From CAVQBC01 sp963848415 (GTDB lineage Bacteria > Actinomycetota > Thermoleophilia > Solirubrobacterales > Solirubrobacteraceae): a stretch of 64,000 nucleotides of DNA. Below the pieces are notes generated by a model. That model was not told the origin of the DNA and did not search any database. It saw nothing but the letters and a program-made list of their open reading frames with translations. Location of the stretch: NCBI GenBank assembly GCA_963848415.1, contig CAWKDN010000001.1:1178001-1242000 (forward strand). Reading direction: 5' to 3'. Made by a program: the position numbers and the translations under genes. This document shows, in pieces, positions 45,668-53,078 of this stretch; the stretch's first letter is position 1; every line of letters begins with the position of its first letter.

Positions 45668-47558
45668 TCACGCCACCGCCAGCTTCGGGAAGCGCCCGCC
45701 GGTCGAGCGCAGGGTGCCCGCCGACACCAGGGCGTCGACGCGCTCGAGCACGGCCGGCGCCGCCAGGTGTCCGTAGGTGCCGTAGTGGGGCAGCCCATCG
45801 TAGGAGTACTTGCGCACCACCTGCGAGCGCCCGCCGCGCAGGATCTCGACCGCCCGCGTCCGGCCTACCTCGGGCTGTGCCGAGGCGACCACATCGAGGA
45901 TCGCCTCGTCGAGCGCACCGGCCTCGCCGGCCGCCACCGGCCGCTGCGCGAGCTGTGCGGGCCGGCCCGAGCCCGCCGCGCCGCCGCGCGCGGGCGGCAC
46001 CGGCAGCGCCGGCACCAGCTCGGGGTTGCAGACGTCGCAGCACGGCCCCTCGGGCGCGGGCACCGAGCGGTCGCCGAAGTGGCGCAGGATGCCCTCGCGC
46101 CGGCAGCGGTCGCCCTCGACCCACGCCCACACGGAGCGATACTGGCGCCAGCGCGCCCGCGTGCCCTCCTGGGCCGACGTGCGGCAGGCGGCGAGCGCGG
46201 CGCGGTCCAGCGCGCCGGCGACGCGGCCCGTGACGCGATCGGGCGGGGACGGCGAGGGCTGCACCACCTTGGCGCGTGCGAGGTGGCCGACGATCGCGCG
46301 GACCTGCTCCTCGTCGCAGCCGCCGGCGGCGCGCAGCTCGTCGACCCCGAGGTCGAACCGCCCCTCTTCGGCCCGCCCCAGCAGTCGCCGGGCCACGCGG
46401 GCGATGGCGTCCTCGGGGACGGTGGAGCGCTCGATGAAGAAGACGTGCAGGCCCTTGTCCTTGCTCGAGGCGAACAGCAGGCAGCTGGCCGGCCGGCCGT
46501 CGCGCCCGGCACGGCCCGCCTCCTGGTAGTAGGCCTCCAGCGAGCCCGGCACGGTCTCGTGGCACACGGTGCGCACGTCGGCCTTGTCGACGCCCATCCC
46601 GAACGCGTTGGTCGCCACCACGATCGGCGCCTCGCCGGCCATGAAGCGCCGCTGGGCCTGCGCGCGCGCGTCGCGCGGCAGGCCGGCGTGGTAGCTGAGC
46701 ACCGTCACCCCGAGCTCGCGCGCGAGGCGGGTGGACAGCCGGTCGCACTCGGCGCGGGTGCCGGCGTAGACGATGGCGGGCAGCGCGTCGGGCCGGCTGA
46801 GCGCCGCCGAGATGCCGCGGTGGACGGCCTCCTTGGTCGGCGAGCGCACGACGGTGAACGACAGGTTCGGGCGGTCGAAGCCGGTGGCGACCGTGGCCGG
46901 CTCGCGCAGGCCCAGGCGCGCGACGATGTCGCCGGCGACCTGCGGCGTCGCGGTCGCCGTCGAGGCGACGATCGCCTGGGCGCCGAGCCAGCGCGCGGCG
47001 TCGGCCAACCGGAAGTAGTCCGGCCGGAAGTCGTGCCCCCACTGCGAGACGCAGTGCGCCTCGTCGACGACGAACAGGCCGATCCGCGCGTGGCGCACGC
47101 CGCTCGAGGAAGCCCGGCGAGGCGAAGCGCTCGGGCGCGACGTAGAGCACCCGCACCTGGCCGGCGACCGCCCGCTCGACCGCCTTGCGGTTGGTCGCGG
47201 CGTCCTGCTGGGCGTTGACCAGCGCGACGCGCTGGGGCGCGACGCGCGCGAGCGCCTCGACCTGGTCCTGCATGAGCGACACCAGCGGGCTCACGACGAC
47301 GGTGAGGTCGCTGCGCATCAGCGCGGGCAGCTGGTAGGTCAGCGACTTGCCCGATCCGGTCGGCATCACCACCAGTACGTCGCGTCCCGCCAGCGCGGCG
47401 TCCACCGCCTCGCGCTGGCCGCGGCGGAAGCCGGCGAAGCCGAACAGCTCGTGCAGCGCCCCCTCCGGATCGCGCGCGCGGGCCACCGGCTCGGGCGGCG
47501 GCGGGGCGAGGCCCGGCAGGGCGAGCGGCGCAGAGTCGGCGACGGGCGGCGGTGTCAT
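45668..47558 (-). pseudogene. recQ: RecQ-family ATP-dependent DNA helicase with one frameshift
   Basis: The N-terminal part reads MTPPPVADSAPLALPG, then ALHELFGFAGFRRGQREAVD, VLVVMPTGSGKSLTYQLPAL (Walker A) and YVAPERFASPGFLE. At about 47098-47108 the frame changes; the other frame continues RHARIGLFVVDEAHCVSQWG (Walker B DEAH), ATPQVAGDIVARLGL, YYQEAGRAGRDGRPASCLLF (motif VI) and the zinc-binding CRREGILRHFG, CCDVCNP. An extra C in CTCGAGCGGC would explain it. The rest looks fully functional, so either a recent mutation or a sequence error. Between purF and purN on the same strand. Confidence 0.85.
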
Positions 47559-47673
47559 CGGGACCGGCGACCATAGCGCCGGGCCCGGCGGGACCCGCCC
47601 TCCTGGCCGCTCCCTGCGCGAAGTCGGCACGGAGTTGGTGCGAAGCCGCGCGCAAGGCGCGCGGCGGGGCGGC

Positions 47674-49149
47674 CTACGCCCGCGCGACGACCGGCGTCGG
47701 GACGCGCGTGCGCAGCGTCGGCAGCGCGTGCTCGAAGGCGTCCTTGGCCTGCCCGTCGTCGCCGGCGGCCAGCGGGTACTCACCCGTGAAGCAGGCGTCG
47801 CAATGGGTCTCGCGCGAGCCGCGGATCGCCGCGTAGACGCCGCCGAGCGAGAGATAGGCCAGCGAGTCCGCGCCCAGCTCGGCCGCGATCTCGGCCTCGG
47901 TGCGGCCGTGGGCGATCATCTCCTCGCGCGTGGACATGTCGATCCCGTAGTGGCAGGGGTGGCGGATCGGCGGCGCCGAGATCCGCATGTGGACCTCCGA
48001 GGCGCCCGCGTCGCGCAGCATCGCGACGATCTGGCGCGTCGTGTTGCCGCGCACGATCGAGTCGTCGACGACCACCAGCCGCCGGCCCGCGACCACCTCG
48101 GGCAGCGGGTTGAACTTCATCCGCAGGCCGTGGCGGCGCAGCTCCTGGCCCGGCTGGATGAACGTCCGGGCGACGTAGCGGTTCTTGATCAGCCCGTCGT
48201 CCTGGGGCAGGCCGGAGGCGCGGGCGAAGCCGCGCGCGGCGGGGTTGCCGGAGTCGGGCACCGGGATCACCAGGTCGGCCTCGACCGGCGCCTCGCTCGC
48301 GAGGATCTCGCCCATGCGCCCGCGCGCGACCTGCAGCACCTGGCCGCCGAGCCGTGAGTCGGGACGGGCGAAGTAGATGTGCTCGAAGACGCACAGCGCC
48401 TCGCGCTCGCTCATCACGCCCTGGCGGGTCTGCAGCCCGCGCGGCCCGAGCGTCACGATCTCCCCCGGCTGGACGTCGCGCAGGTGCTTGGCGCCGATGA
48501 TGTCGAACGCGCACGACTCCGAGGCCACGCAGTAGCGCTCGCCGAGCATCCCGAGCGAGAGCGGCCGCAGGCCGGCCGGGTCGCGGAAGGCGACGACGCG
48601 GTCCTTGGTCAGCACGACGGCGGAGTAGGCGCCCTCCATCCGGCCCATGACGTCGGCGACCGCCTCCTCGACCGTCTCGGCCGGATGGGTCGAGAGCAGT
48701 GCAGCGATCACCTCGGAGTCAGACGTCGAGCGGAAGCTCACGCCGGACTCGCGCAGCTCCGCGTGCAGCTCGACGGCGTTGGTGAGGTTGCCGTTGTGGC
48801 CCAGGGCCACCTCGCGCCGGTCGGCCCGCCACACGGGCTGGGAGTTCTCCCACGAGTTCGCGCCGGTCGTCGAGTAGCGGACGTGGCCGACCGCCATGTC
48901 GCCCTGCAGCGCGCGCAGGCGCTGCTCGTCGAAGACCTGGTTGACGAGCCCCTGGTCGCGCATGGCCATGATGTGGCCGTCGACGGCAGTGGCGATGCCC
49001 GCCGACTCCTGCCCGCGGTGCTGGAGCGCGTAGAGGGCGAAGTAGCTCATCCGGGCGACGTCGTGGCCCGGCGCGTAGAGGCCGAACACGCCGCATTCGT
49101 CGCGCGGCCCGTCACGTGCGTCGAGGGGTGAGCTGAGAGAGGAGGTCAC
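47674..49149 (-). CDS. purF: Amidophosphoribosyltransferase
   Basis: 491 residues; first committed step of purine synthesis, PRPP plus glutamine to phosphoribosylamine. An 18-residue propeptide precedes the catalytic Cys in DECGVFGLYAPG, then the Ntn glutaminase domain (HRGQESAGIATAVDG, HVRYSTTGANSWENSQP). The PRPP loop is RLVVVDDSIVRGNTTRQIVA. All four Cys of the B. subtilis-type 4Fe-4S cluster appear present (EALCVFEHIYFARPDS, RHPCHYGID, HCDACFTGEYP). GTG 49149. A 6-base inverted repeat lies upstream at 49216-49231. It is not followed by purM, as it usually is. Confidence 0.97.
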   Translation of the reverse strand: MTSSLSSPLDARDGPRDECGVFGLYAPGHDVARMSYFALYALQHRGQESAGIATAVDGHIMAMRDQGLVNQVFDEQRLRALQGDMAVGHVRYSTTGANSWENSQPVWRADRREVALGHNGNLTNAVELHAELRESGVSFRSTSDSEVIAALLSTHPAETVEEAVADVMGRMEGAYSAVVLTKDRVVAFRDPAGLRPLSLGMLGERYCVASESCAFDIIGAKHLRDVQPGEIVTLGPRGLQTRQGVMSEREALCVFEHIYFARPDSRLGGQVLQVARGRMGEILASEAPVEADLVIPVPDSGNPAARGFARASGLPQDDGLIKNRYVARTFIQPGQELRRHGLRMKFNPLPEVVAGRRLVVVDDSIVRGNTTRQIVAMLRDAGASEVHMRISAPPIRHPCHYGIDMSTREEMIAHGRTEAEIAAELGADSLAYLSLGGVYAAIRGSRETHCDACFTGEYPLAAGDDGQAKDAFEHALPTLRTRVPTPVVARA

Positions 49150-49215
49150 GAGGCCGTAGCCGGGCCGGGAGCGCTCCTGCTCCGGGCCATGGACGCGAGA
49201 GCCACACTAGCAGTG

Positions 49216-49231
49216 GGTTCGGCGTCGAACC
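49216..49231. promoter_or_regulatory. Inverted repeat upstream of purF
   Basis: GGTTCG and CGAACC flank GCGT. It lies 67-82 bases before the purF start and 48 bases before the aminotransferase remnant on the other strand. The half-site CGAAC also appears in Bacillus PurR boxes, but the spacing here differs, so purine control is only a guess. Confidence 0.4.
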
Positions 49232-49278
49232 GAGGGGCGCTCTAGCACCGCGCGCACCCACCGAGGAGACGAACCGAC

Positions 49279-49809
49279 ATGGCTGTCAGCGGCCCCGTCG
49301 AGATCGACCGGCAGCGGATCCGCGAGCTCATCGAGCGCGAGGAAGCGCGCCTGAACGAGCGCACGCCGGCCTCGGGGGCGATGTACGAGCGCGCGCAGGA
49401 GGTGCTCAGCGCCGGGGTGGCCTCCTCCTACCAGCTGGCGACCCGTGGCCGATCTACCTCGAGTGCGGGAAGGGCCCGCGCGTGTGGGACGTCGACGGCA
49501 ACGAGAGGCTCGACTTCCACAACGGCTTCGGCTCGATGGTCCAGGGCCACGCCCATCCCGATGATGAACCTCCGGGTCGTCCTCCCCGAGCGGGGCTACC
49601 TCGAGGCGGTGCGCGAGATCACCCGCCGCCGCTTCGGCGTCGAGCCCGACATGGTCACGCTCGCCAAGTCGCTCGGCGGCGGGCTGCCCACCGGCGCCAT
49701 CGGCGGCACGGAGGAGGTCATGGCCGTGGTGTCGGTCACCCACTCCGAGGCGGACATCGACCGCTATGTGCACGTCTTCGCCGAGATGGCGGCGGACCTG
49801 ACTACATGA
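49279..49809 (+). pseudogene. Class III aminotransferase (glutamate-1-semialdehyde aminomutase-like), multiply deleted
   Basis: Fragments occur in correct order with gaps: EEARLNERTPASGAMYERAQ, EVLSAGVASSYQ; after a frame change WPIYLECGKGPRVWDVDGNE, RLDFHNGFGSMVQGHAHP; then back in frame 1 MMNLRVVLPERGYLEAVREI; next FGVEPDMVTLAKSLGGGLPT with GAIGGTEEVMAVV (PLP Lys in LAKSLGGG); and last VTHSEADIDRYVHVFAEM. About 100, 30 and 130 residues appear to be missing at the three joins. Intact relatives are about 430-460 residues. It ends inside the SDR stop on the other strand. Confidence 0.8.
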
Positions 49810-50641
49810 CGGGCTTGCCGCCGGTGACCGGGACGTTGGCGCCCGACATGAAGCTGCCCTCGTCGGAGGCCAGCAGCACGTAGGCGGGCGCGCACTCGCC
49901 GGGTTGGCCGGCGCGGCCGAGCGGCGTGTCGCCGCCGAAGCTCTCCACCGCGTCGGGCGGCATCGTGGAGGGGATCAGCGGCGTCCAGATCGGGCCGGGC
50001 GCGACGCTGTTGACGCGGATGCCGCGGTCGCCGAGCAGCTGCGCCAGGCCACCCGTGAAGTTCACGATCGCCGCCTTGGTCGCCGCGTAGGGCAGCAGGA
50101 CCGGCTTGGGCTGATCGTCGTTGATGGAGGCAGTGTTGATGATCGCGGCGCCTCGCTGCATGTGCGGCACGGCCGCCTTGCAGAGGTGGAACATCGCGGT
50201 GATGTTCGTGTCGAACGTGCGGTCCCACTCCTCGTCGGGGATGTCCTCGATCGCCTCGCGGCTCATCTGGAAGGCGGCGTTGTTGACCAGCACGTCGAGC
50301 CGGCCGAACGCCTCGACGGCCCTGGCGATGATCGCTCGGCAGTGCTCAGGGTCGCGGATGTCGCCGGGGACGAGCACGGCGGTGCGGCCGGCCTCCTCCA
50401 CGTGGCGCGCCGTCTCGCGGGCGTCCTCGTCCTCTTCCAGGTAGGAGATGAGGACGTCGGCGCCCTCGCGCGCGAAGGCGATGGCCACGGCGCGCCCGAT
50501 GCCCGAGTCGCCGCCGGTGATGACTGTGGCCTTGCCGGCCAGGCGGCCGGAGCCCTCGTAGCTCTCCTCGCCGTGATCGGCCTGCGGCTCGAGCTCCGAC
50601 TCGGTGCCGGGCGGGGTCTGTTGCTGCGGTGGTTGGCTCAT
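49802..50641 (-). CDS. Short-chain dehydrogenase/reductase (YghA/general-stress type)
   Basis: 279 residues. A Gln/Pro/Glu-rich N-terminus (MSQPPQQQTPPGTESELEPQ) is followed by the SDR core: KATVITGGDSGIGRAVAIAF (TGxxxGIG), DVLVNNAAFQMSREAIEDI, AAIINTASINDDQPKPVLLP (catalytic Ser), YAATKAAIVNFTGGLAQLLG (YxxxK) and RVNSVAPGPIWTPLIPSTMP. The closing SGANVPVTGGKPVM is that of the YghA/GS39-like branch, which includes general-stress oxidoreductases with aldehyde or glucose dehydrogenase activity. All catalytic residues are present. It converges on the aminotransferase remnant. Confidence 0.9.
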   Translation of the reverse strand: MSQPPQQQTPPGTESELEPQADHGEESYEGSGRLAGKATVITGGDSGIGRAVAIAFAREGADVLISYLEEDEDARETARHVEEAGRTAVLVPGDIRDPEHCRAIIARAVEAFGRLDVLVNNAAFQMSREAIEDIPDEEWDRTFDTNITAMFHLCKAAVPHMQRGAAIINTASINDDQPKPVLLPYAATKAAIVNFTGGLAQLLGDRGIRVNSVAPGPIWTPLIPSTMPPDAVESFGGDTPLGRAGQPGECAPAYVLLASDEGSFMSGANVPVTGGKPVM

Positions 50642-50695
50642 GCGACGGTGCGTACCTGCGGCGCGTCGTGGGCAACCGGCCGCCCGGGGCGGCGG

Positions 50696-51607
50696 TCAGG
50701 AACCGAACGTCAGCAGCGCGCGGAGCGCCCGGCCGGTCTTCTCCGGGCGGTGGATGACGTCGCTGTGGGTGAAGCGGGCGACGCGGTAGCCGGCGATGGT
50801 GTGCTGCACGTCGCGGGTGCGGTCGTCTTGGAAGGCGGTGCGGGTGAGGTGGGTGGCGGCGCCGTCGGTCTCTACGATCAGCTTCTGCTCGGGCCAGTGG
50901 AAGTCGACCTCGTGGCCGTTGAGGATGGTGTTGACGATCGGTCGCGGCAGCTCGTGGGCGTCGAGGAGAGCGAGGAGCGCTTCCTCGAGGTCTGAGCGAG
51001 TCATGGCCGGGTCGTGCACCGTGAGCTCTTGCAGCCCGGCTCTGAGCTTCCGTGACGGGCGTTGCGCCTCGATCGCCCGCATGTCGATGAGGCGCAGGTG
51101 TTCGGCGCGGTGGCAGGCGCGGCGGAGCTGATGAGGGGTCAGGACGCTCGCGAGGTCGGCCAGGGTGCGCGCAACGGTGGTGCGAGGCAAGCCATCGGCG
51201 TCGCGGACGATGTCTGAGCCCGCGAGCGTCCGGCTGACGTGCACGCGCAGGCCTCGGGTCGACGCGCTGCGGCGCAGGGTCGTGACGTCGATACGGCCGG
51301 AGGGCGTGTTCATCAGGTCGTCCAGCGCAGCGGCGGTCCGGTAGCTCAGGGTCGCGGCGTCGGGGCCGCCGCAGGCCAGGATCGCCGCCCAGCAGCGGCC
51401 CATGAAGCTCAGCGGCGCCGGGCTACAGGCGTACACCCCGCGGTAAAGGGGATGCAGCCAGCCATCGCGCTTTCTTCGCGTGATCGCGTTGCGGTCCAAG
51501 CCAACCTCGTTGAGCTGCCCCGTGGAGATCACCCCGTGCTGCCGCCGAACAAGTGCTGACGCGCCAGAAGCTTCAGGTGATACGAGAACTTCTCGTATAT
51601 GAGGCAC
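50696..51607 (-). CDS. AbiEi-type winged-helix plus DUF559 endonuclease-like protein
   Basis: About 303 residues. N-terminal part: ALVRRQHGVISTGQLNEVGL, DRNAITRRKRDGWLHPLYRG and VYACS form the AbiEi antitoxin-like winged helix; the middle (LADLASVLTPHQLRRACHRA) is the AbiEi C-terminal region; the end (NTILNGHEVDFHWPEQKLIV, ETDGAATHLTRTAFQDDRTR, DVQHTIAGYRVARFTHSDVI) is DUF559, a Vsr/PD-(D/E)XK-like nuclease fold with D-x15-20-E-x-D. No AbiEii toxin is adjacent. GTG 51607 is taken as start; GTG 51619 is possible, and both lie inside a strong inverted repeat, so the protein may repress its own gene. Confidence 0.8.
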   Translation of the reverse strand: MPHIREVLVSPEASGASALVRRQHGVISTGQLNEVGLDRNAITRRKRDGWLHPLYRGVYACSPAPLSFMGRCWAAILACGGPDAATLSYRTAAALDDLMNTPSGRIDVTTLRRSASTRGLRVHVSRTLAGSDIVRDADGLPRTTVARTLADLASVLTPHQLRRACHRAEHLRLIDMRAIEAQRPSRKLRAGLQELTVHDPAMTRSDLEEALLALLDAHELPRPIVNTILNGHEVDFHWPEQKLIVETDGAATHLTRTAFQDDRTRDVQHTIAGYRVARFTHSDVIHRPEKTGRALRALLTFGS

Positions 51608-51620
51608 TTCTCGTATCACC
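51576..51620. promoter_or_regulatory. Compound palindrome at the start of the AbiEi/DUF559 gene
   Basis: Three copies of the 9-mer TTCTCGTAT or its complement lie at 51580-51588, 51590-51598 and 51608-51616. The first two form a perfect 9-1-9 palindrome, and the outer pair extends to a 13-base perfect inverted repeat (GGTGATACGAGAA at 51576 with its complement ending at 51620). The start codon is inside. It is a strong candidate operator, or an mRNA hairpin at the start. Confidence 0.75.
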
Positions 51621-51712
51621 CGACGGAGAATGCCGCCGCCGGCACCCCGACCCCCTTACCAGCGGTGTTCCGTCGCAGAACTGGCACACGCCCGTGGCAA
51701 CTCCGACCACAG

Positions 51713-52747
51713 TCAGCGCAAACACGCCGCCGGCCCCGGCGCGACCGCCACGGCGTCGCCCGGCGGCTCGACGTCCGCGGCGAACAGCGCGAGCACGGAC
51801 CCGCCGAAGCCGCCGCCGACGATCCGCGCGCCCGCGGCGCCGCCGTCCTTCAGCCGCGCCACGGTCGCCTCGACGCCCGGCGCCGAGACCTCGTAGTCGT
51901 CGCGGAGCGAGGCGTGGGAAGCGTCGAGCAGCTCGCCGAGCGCCGGCAGGTCGCCCACGCGCAGTGCGGCGACGGCGGCGTCGACCCGGGCGTTCTCGGT
52001 CAAAACGTGGCGCAGGCGGCGATCCAGCGGCTCGGGCAGCTGCTCGGCGTCGGGCGGGGAAGCGTCACGCAAGGACGAGACGCCGAGCGCCTCGCACGCC
52101 TCGGCGCACTCGCGCCGGCGGTCGTTGTAGCCCGACTCGGCGTGCGAGTGCGCCTCGCCGGAGTCCACGACCGCGAGCGTCCAGCCCTGCAGGTCGAGCG
52201 GCACCGGCTCGATCGCCAGGTCGCGGCAGTCGAGCCGGAACGCGTGCCCCTCGGTCCCGAACAGCGAGGCCATCTGGTCGAGCAGGCCCGTCCGGGCGCC
52301 GACCCAGTCGTTCTCGATCCGCGAGCACAGGCGGGCGAGCTCGCGGCGGTCGGCGGGCTCGGGCGCCTCGGCGATCGCGAGCAGCGCGAGGCACAGCGCC
52401 GCCTCGAGCGCCGCCGAGGAGGACAGGCCGCCGCCCTGCGGGACGTCCCCGTCGATCTGCAGCCGGGCGCCACGCACCGCCACGCCCGACGCGGCGAGCT
52501 CGCCCACCGCACCCCGCACGAACGCGCGCCAGCCGCCGGCCTCGCCCTCGCGCGGCGCGTCCACGGCGAAGGTGTCGTCCTCGGCCTGATCAGCCGCGTG
52601 CGCCTCGACGCGGCCGCCGTCGAGCGGCGTCGCGACCACCGTCACCCCGCGCTCGATGGCGAACGGCAGGCAGAGGCCGTCGTTGTAGTCGGTGTGCTCG
52701 CCGATCAGGTTGACCCGGCCCGGCCCGAAGGCGGTGACGCTCGACAT
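51713..52747 (-). CDS. galK: Galactokinase
   Basis: 344 residues of the GHMP kinase family; phosphorylates galactose at C1 in the Leloir pathway. Motifs are TAFGPGRVNLIGEHTDYNDG (the galactokinase signature GRVNLIGEHTDYN), DVPQGGGLSSSAALEAALCL (ATP loop) and GAAGARIVGGGFGGSVLALF (motif 3). Shorter than the ~385 of E. coli GalK, mainly at the N-terminus, as in several actinobacteria. ATG 52745-52747. No galT, galE or regulator lies adjacent; it sits alone between an AbiEi-like gene and an ester-cyclase remnant inside the purine region. Confidence 0.92.
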   Translation of the reverse strand: MSSVTAFGPGRVNLIGEHTDYNDGLCLPFAIERGVTVVATPLDGGRVEAHAADQAEDDTFAVDAPREGEAGGWRAFVRGAVGELAASGVAVRGARLQIDGDVPQGGGLSSSAALEAALCLALLAIAEAPEPADRRELARLCSRIENDWVGARTGLLDQMASLFGTEGHAFRLDCRDLAIEPVPLDLQGWTLAVVDSGEAHSHAESGYNDRRRECAEACEALGVSSLRDASPPDAEQLPEPLDRRLRHVLTENARVDAAVAALRVGDLPALGELLDASHASLRDDYEVSAPGVEATVARLKDGGAAGARIVGGGFGGSVLALFAADVEPPGDAVAVAPGPAACLR

Positions 52748-52816
52748 GGCACGAGCGACCGTAACCCACCGGGTAGCCTCGCGGTCGACCGGACCCCTCC
52801 GCCGCGAGCAGAGCCA

Positions 52817-53078
52817 TGAGCGCCGCCCCGACCTGGGAGCCATCCGCGACGAGCACGTCGCCCACGAGTTCGTCCATCAGGAGGTCGACGCGACGATGAT
52901 CGCCGAGCCCCACGTGTGGCACATCCCGGTCCTGACAAGGGGTCCGGCGGCGCACTGGGAGCAGGCGAGCGTGCTCGTCCAGGTGGGCCTGCTGGACCCG
53001 GAGCGCTTCCCGGTCGCCGGGGTCGAGCAGGCCAACCGGCTGCTCGCGCTGGCTCAGGCGCCGGCGACCGGCGGCTGA
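52817..53078 (+). pseudogene. NTF2-like/ester cyclase protein with central deletion
   Basis: The first block, LGAIRDEHVAHEFVHQEVDA then TMIAEPHVWHIPVLTRG, matches the N-terminal third of a SnoaL-like (NTF2-fold) family common in these bacteria. The next, HWEQASVLVQVGLLDPERFP then VAGVEQANRLLAL, is the C-terminal end of the same family, normally ~70-80 residues further on. They are joined in frame, so the middle sheet is gone. No good start is in frame: ATG 52815 lies in another frame. Convergent with purL, overlapping its end by 25 bases. Confidence 0.7.
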
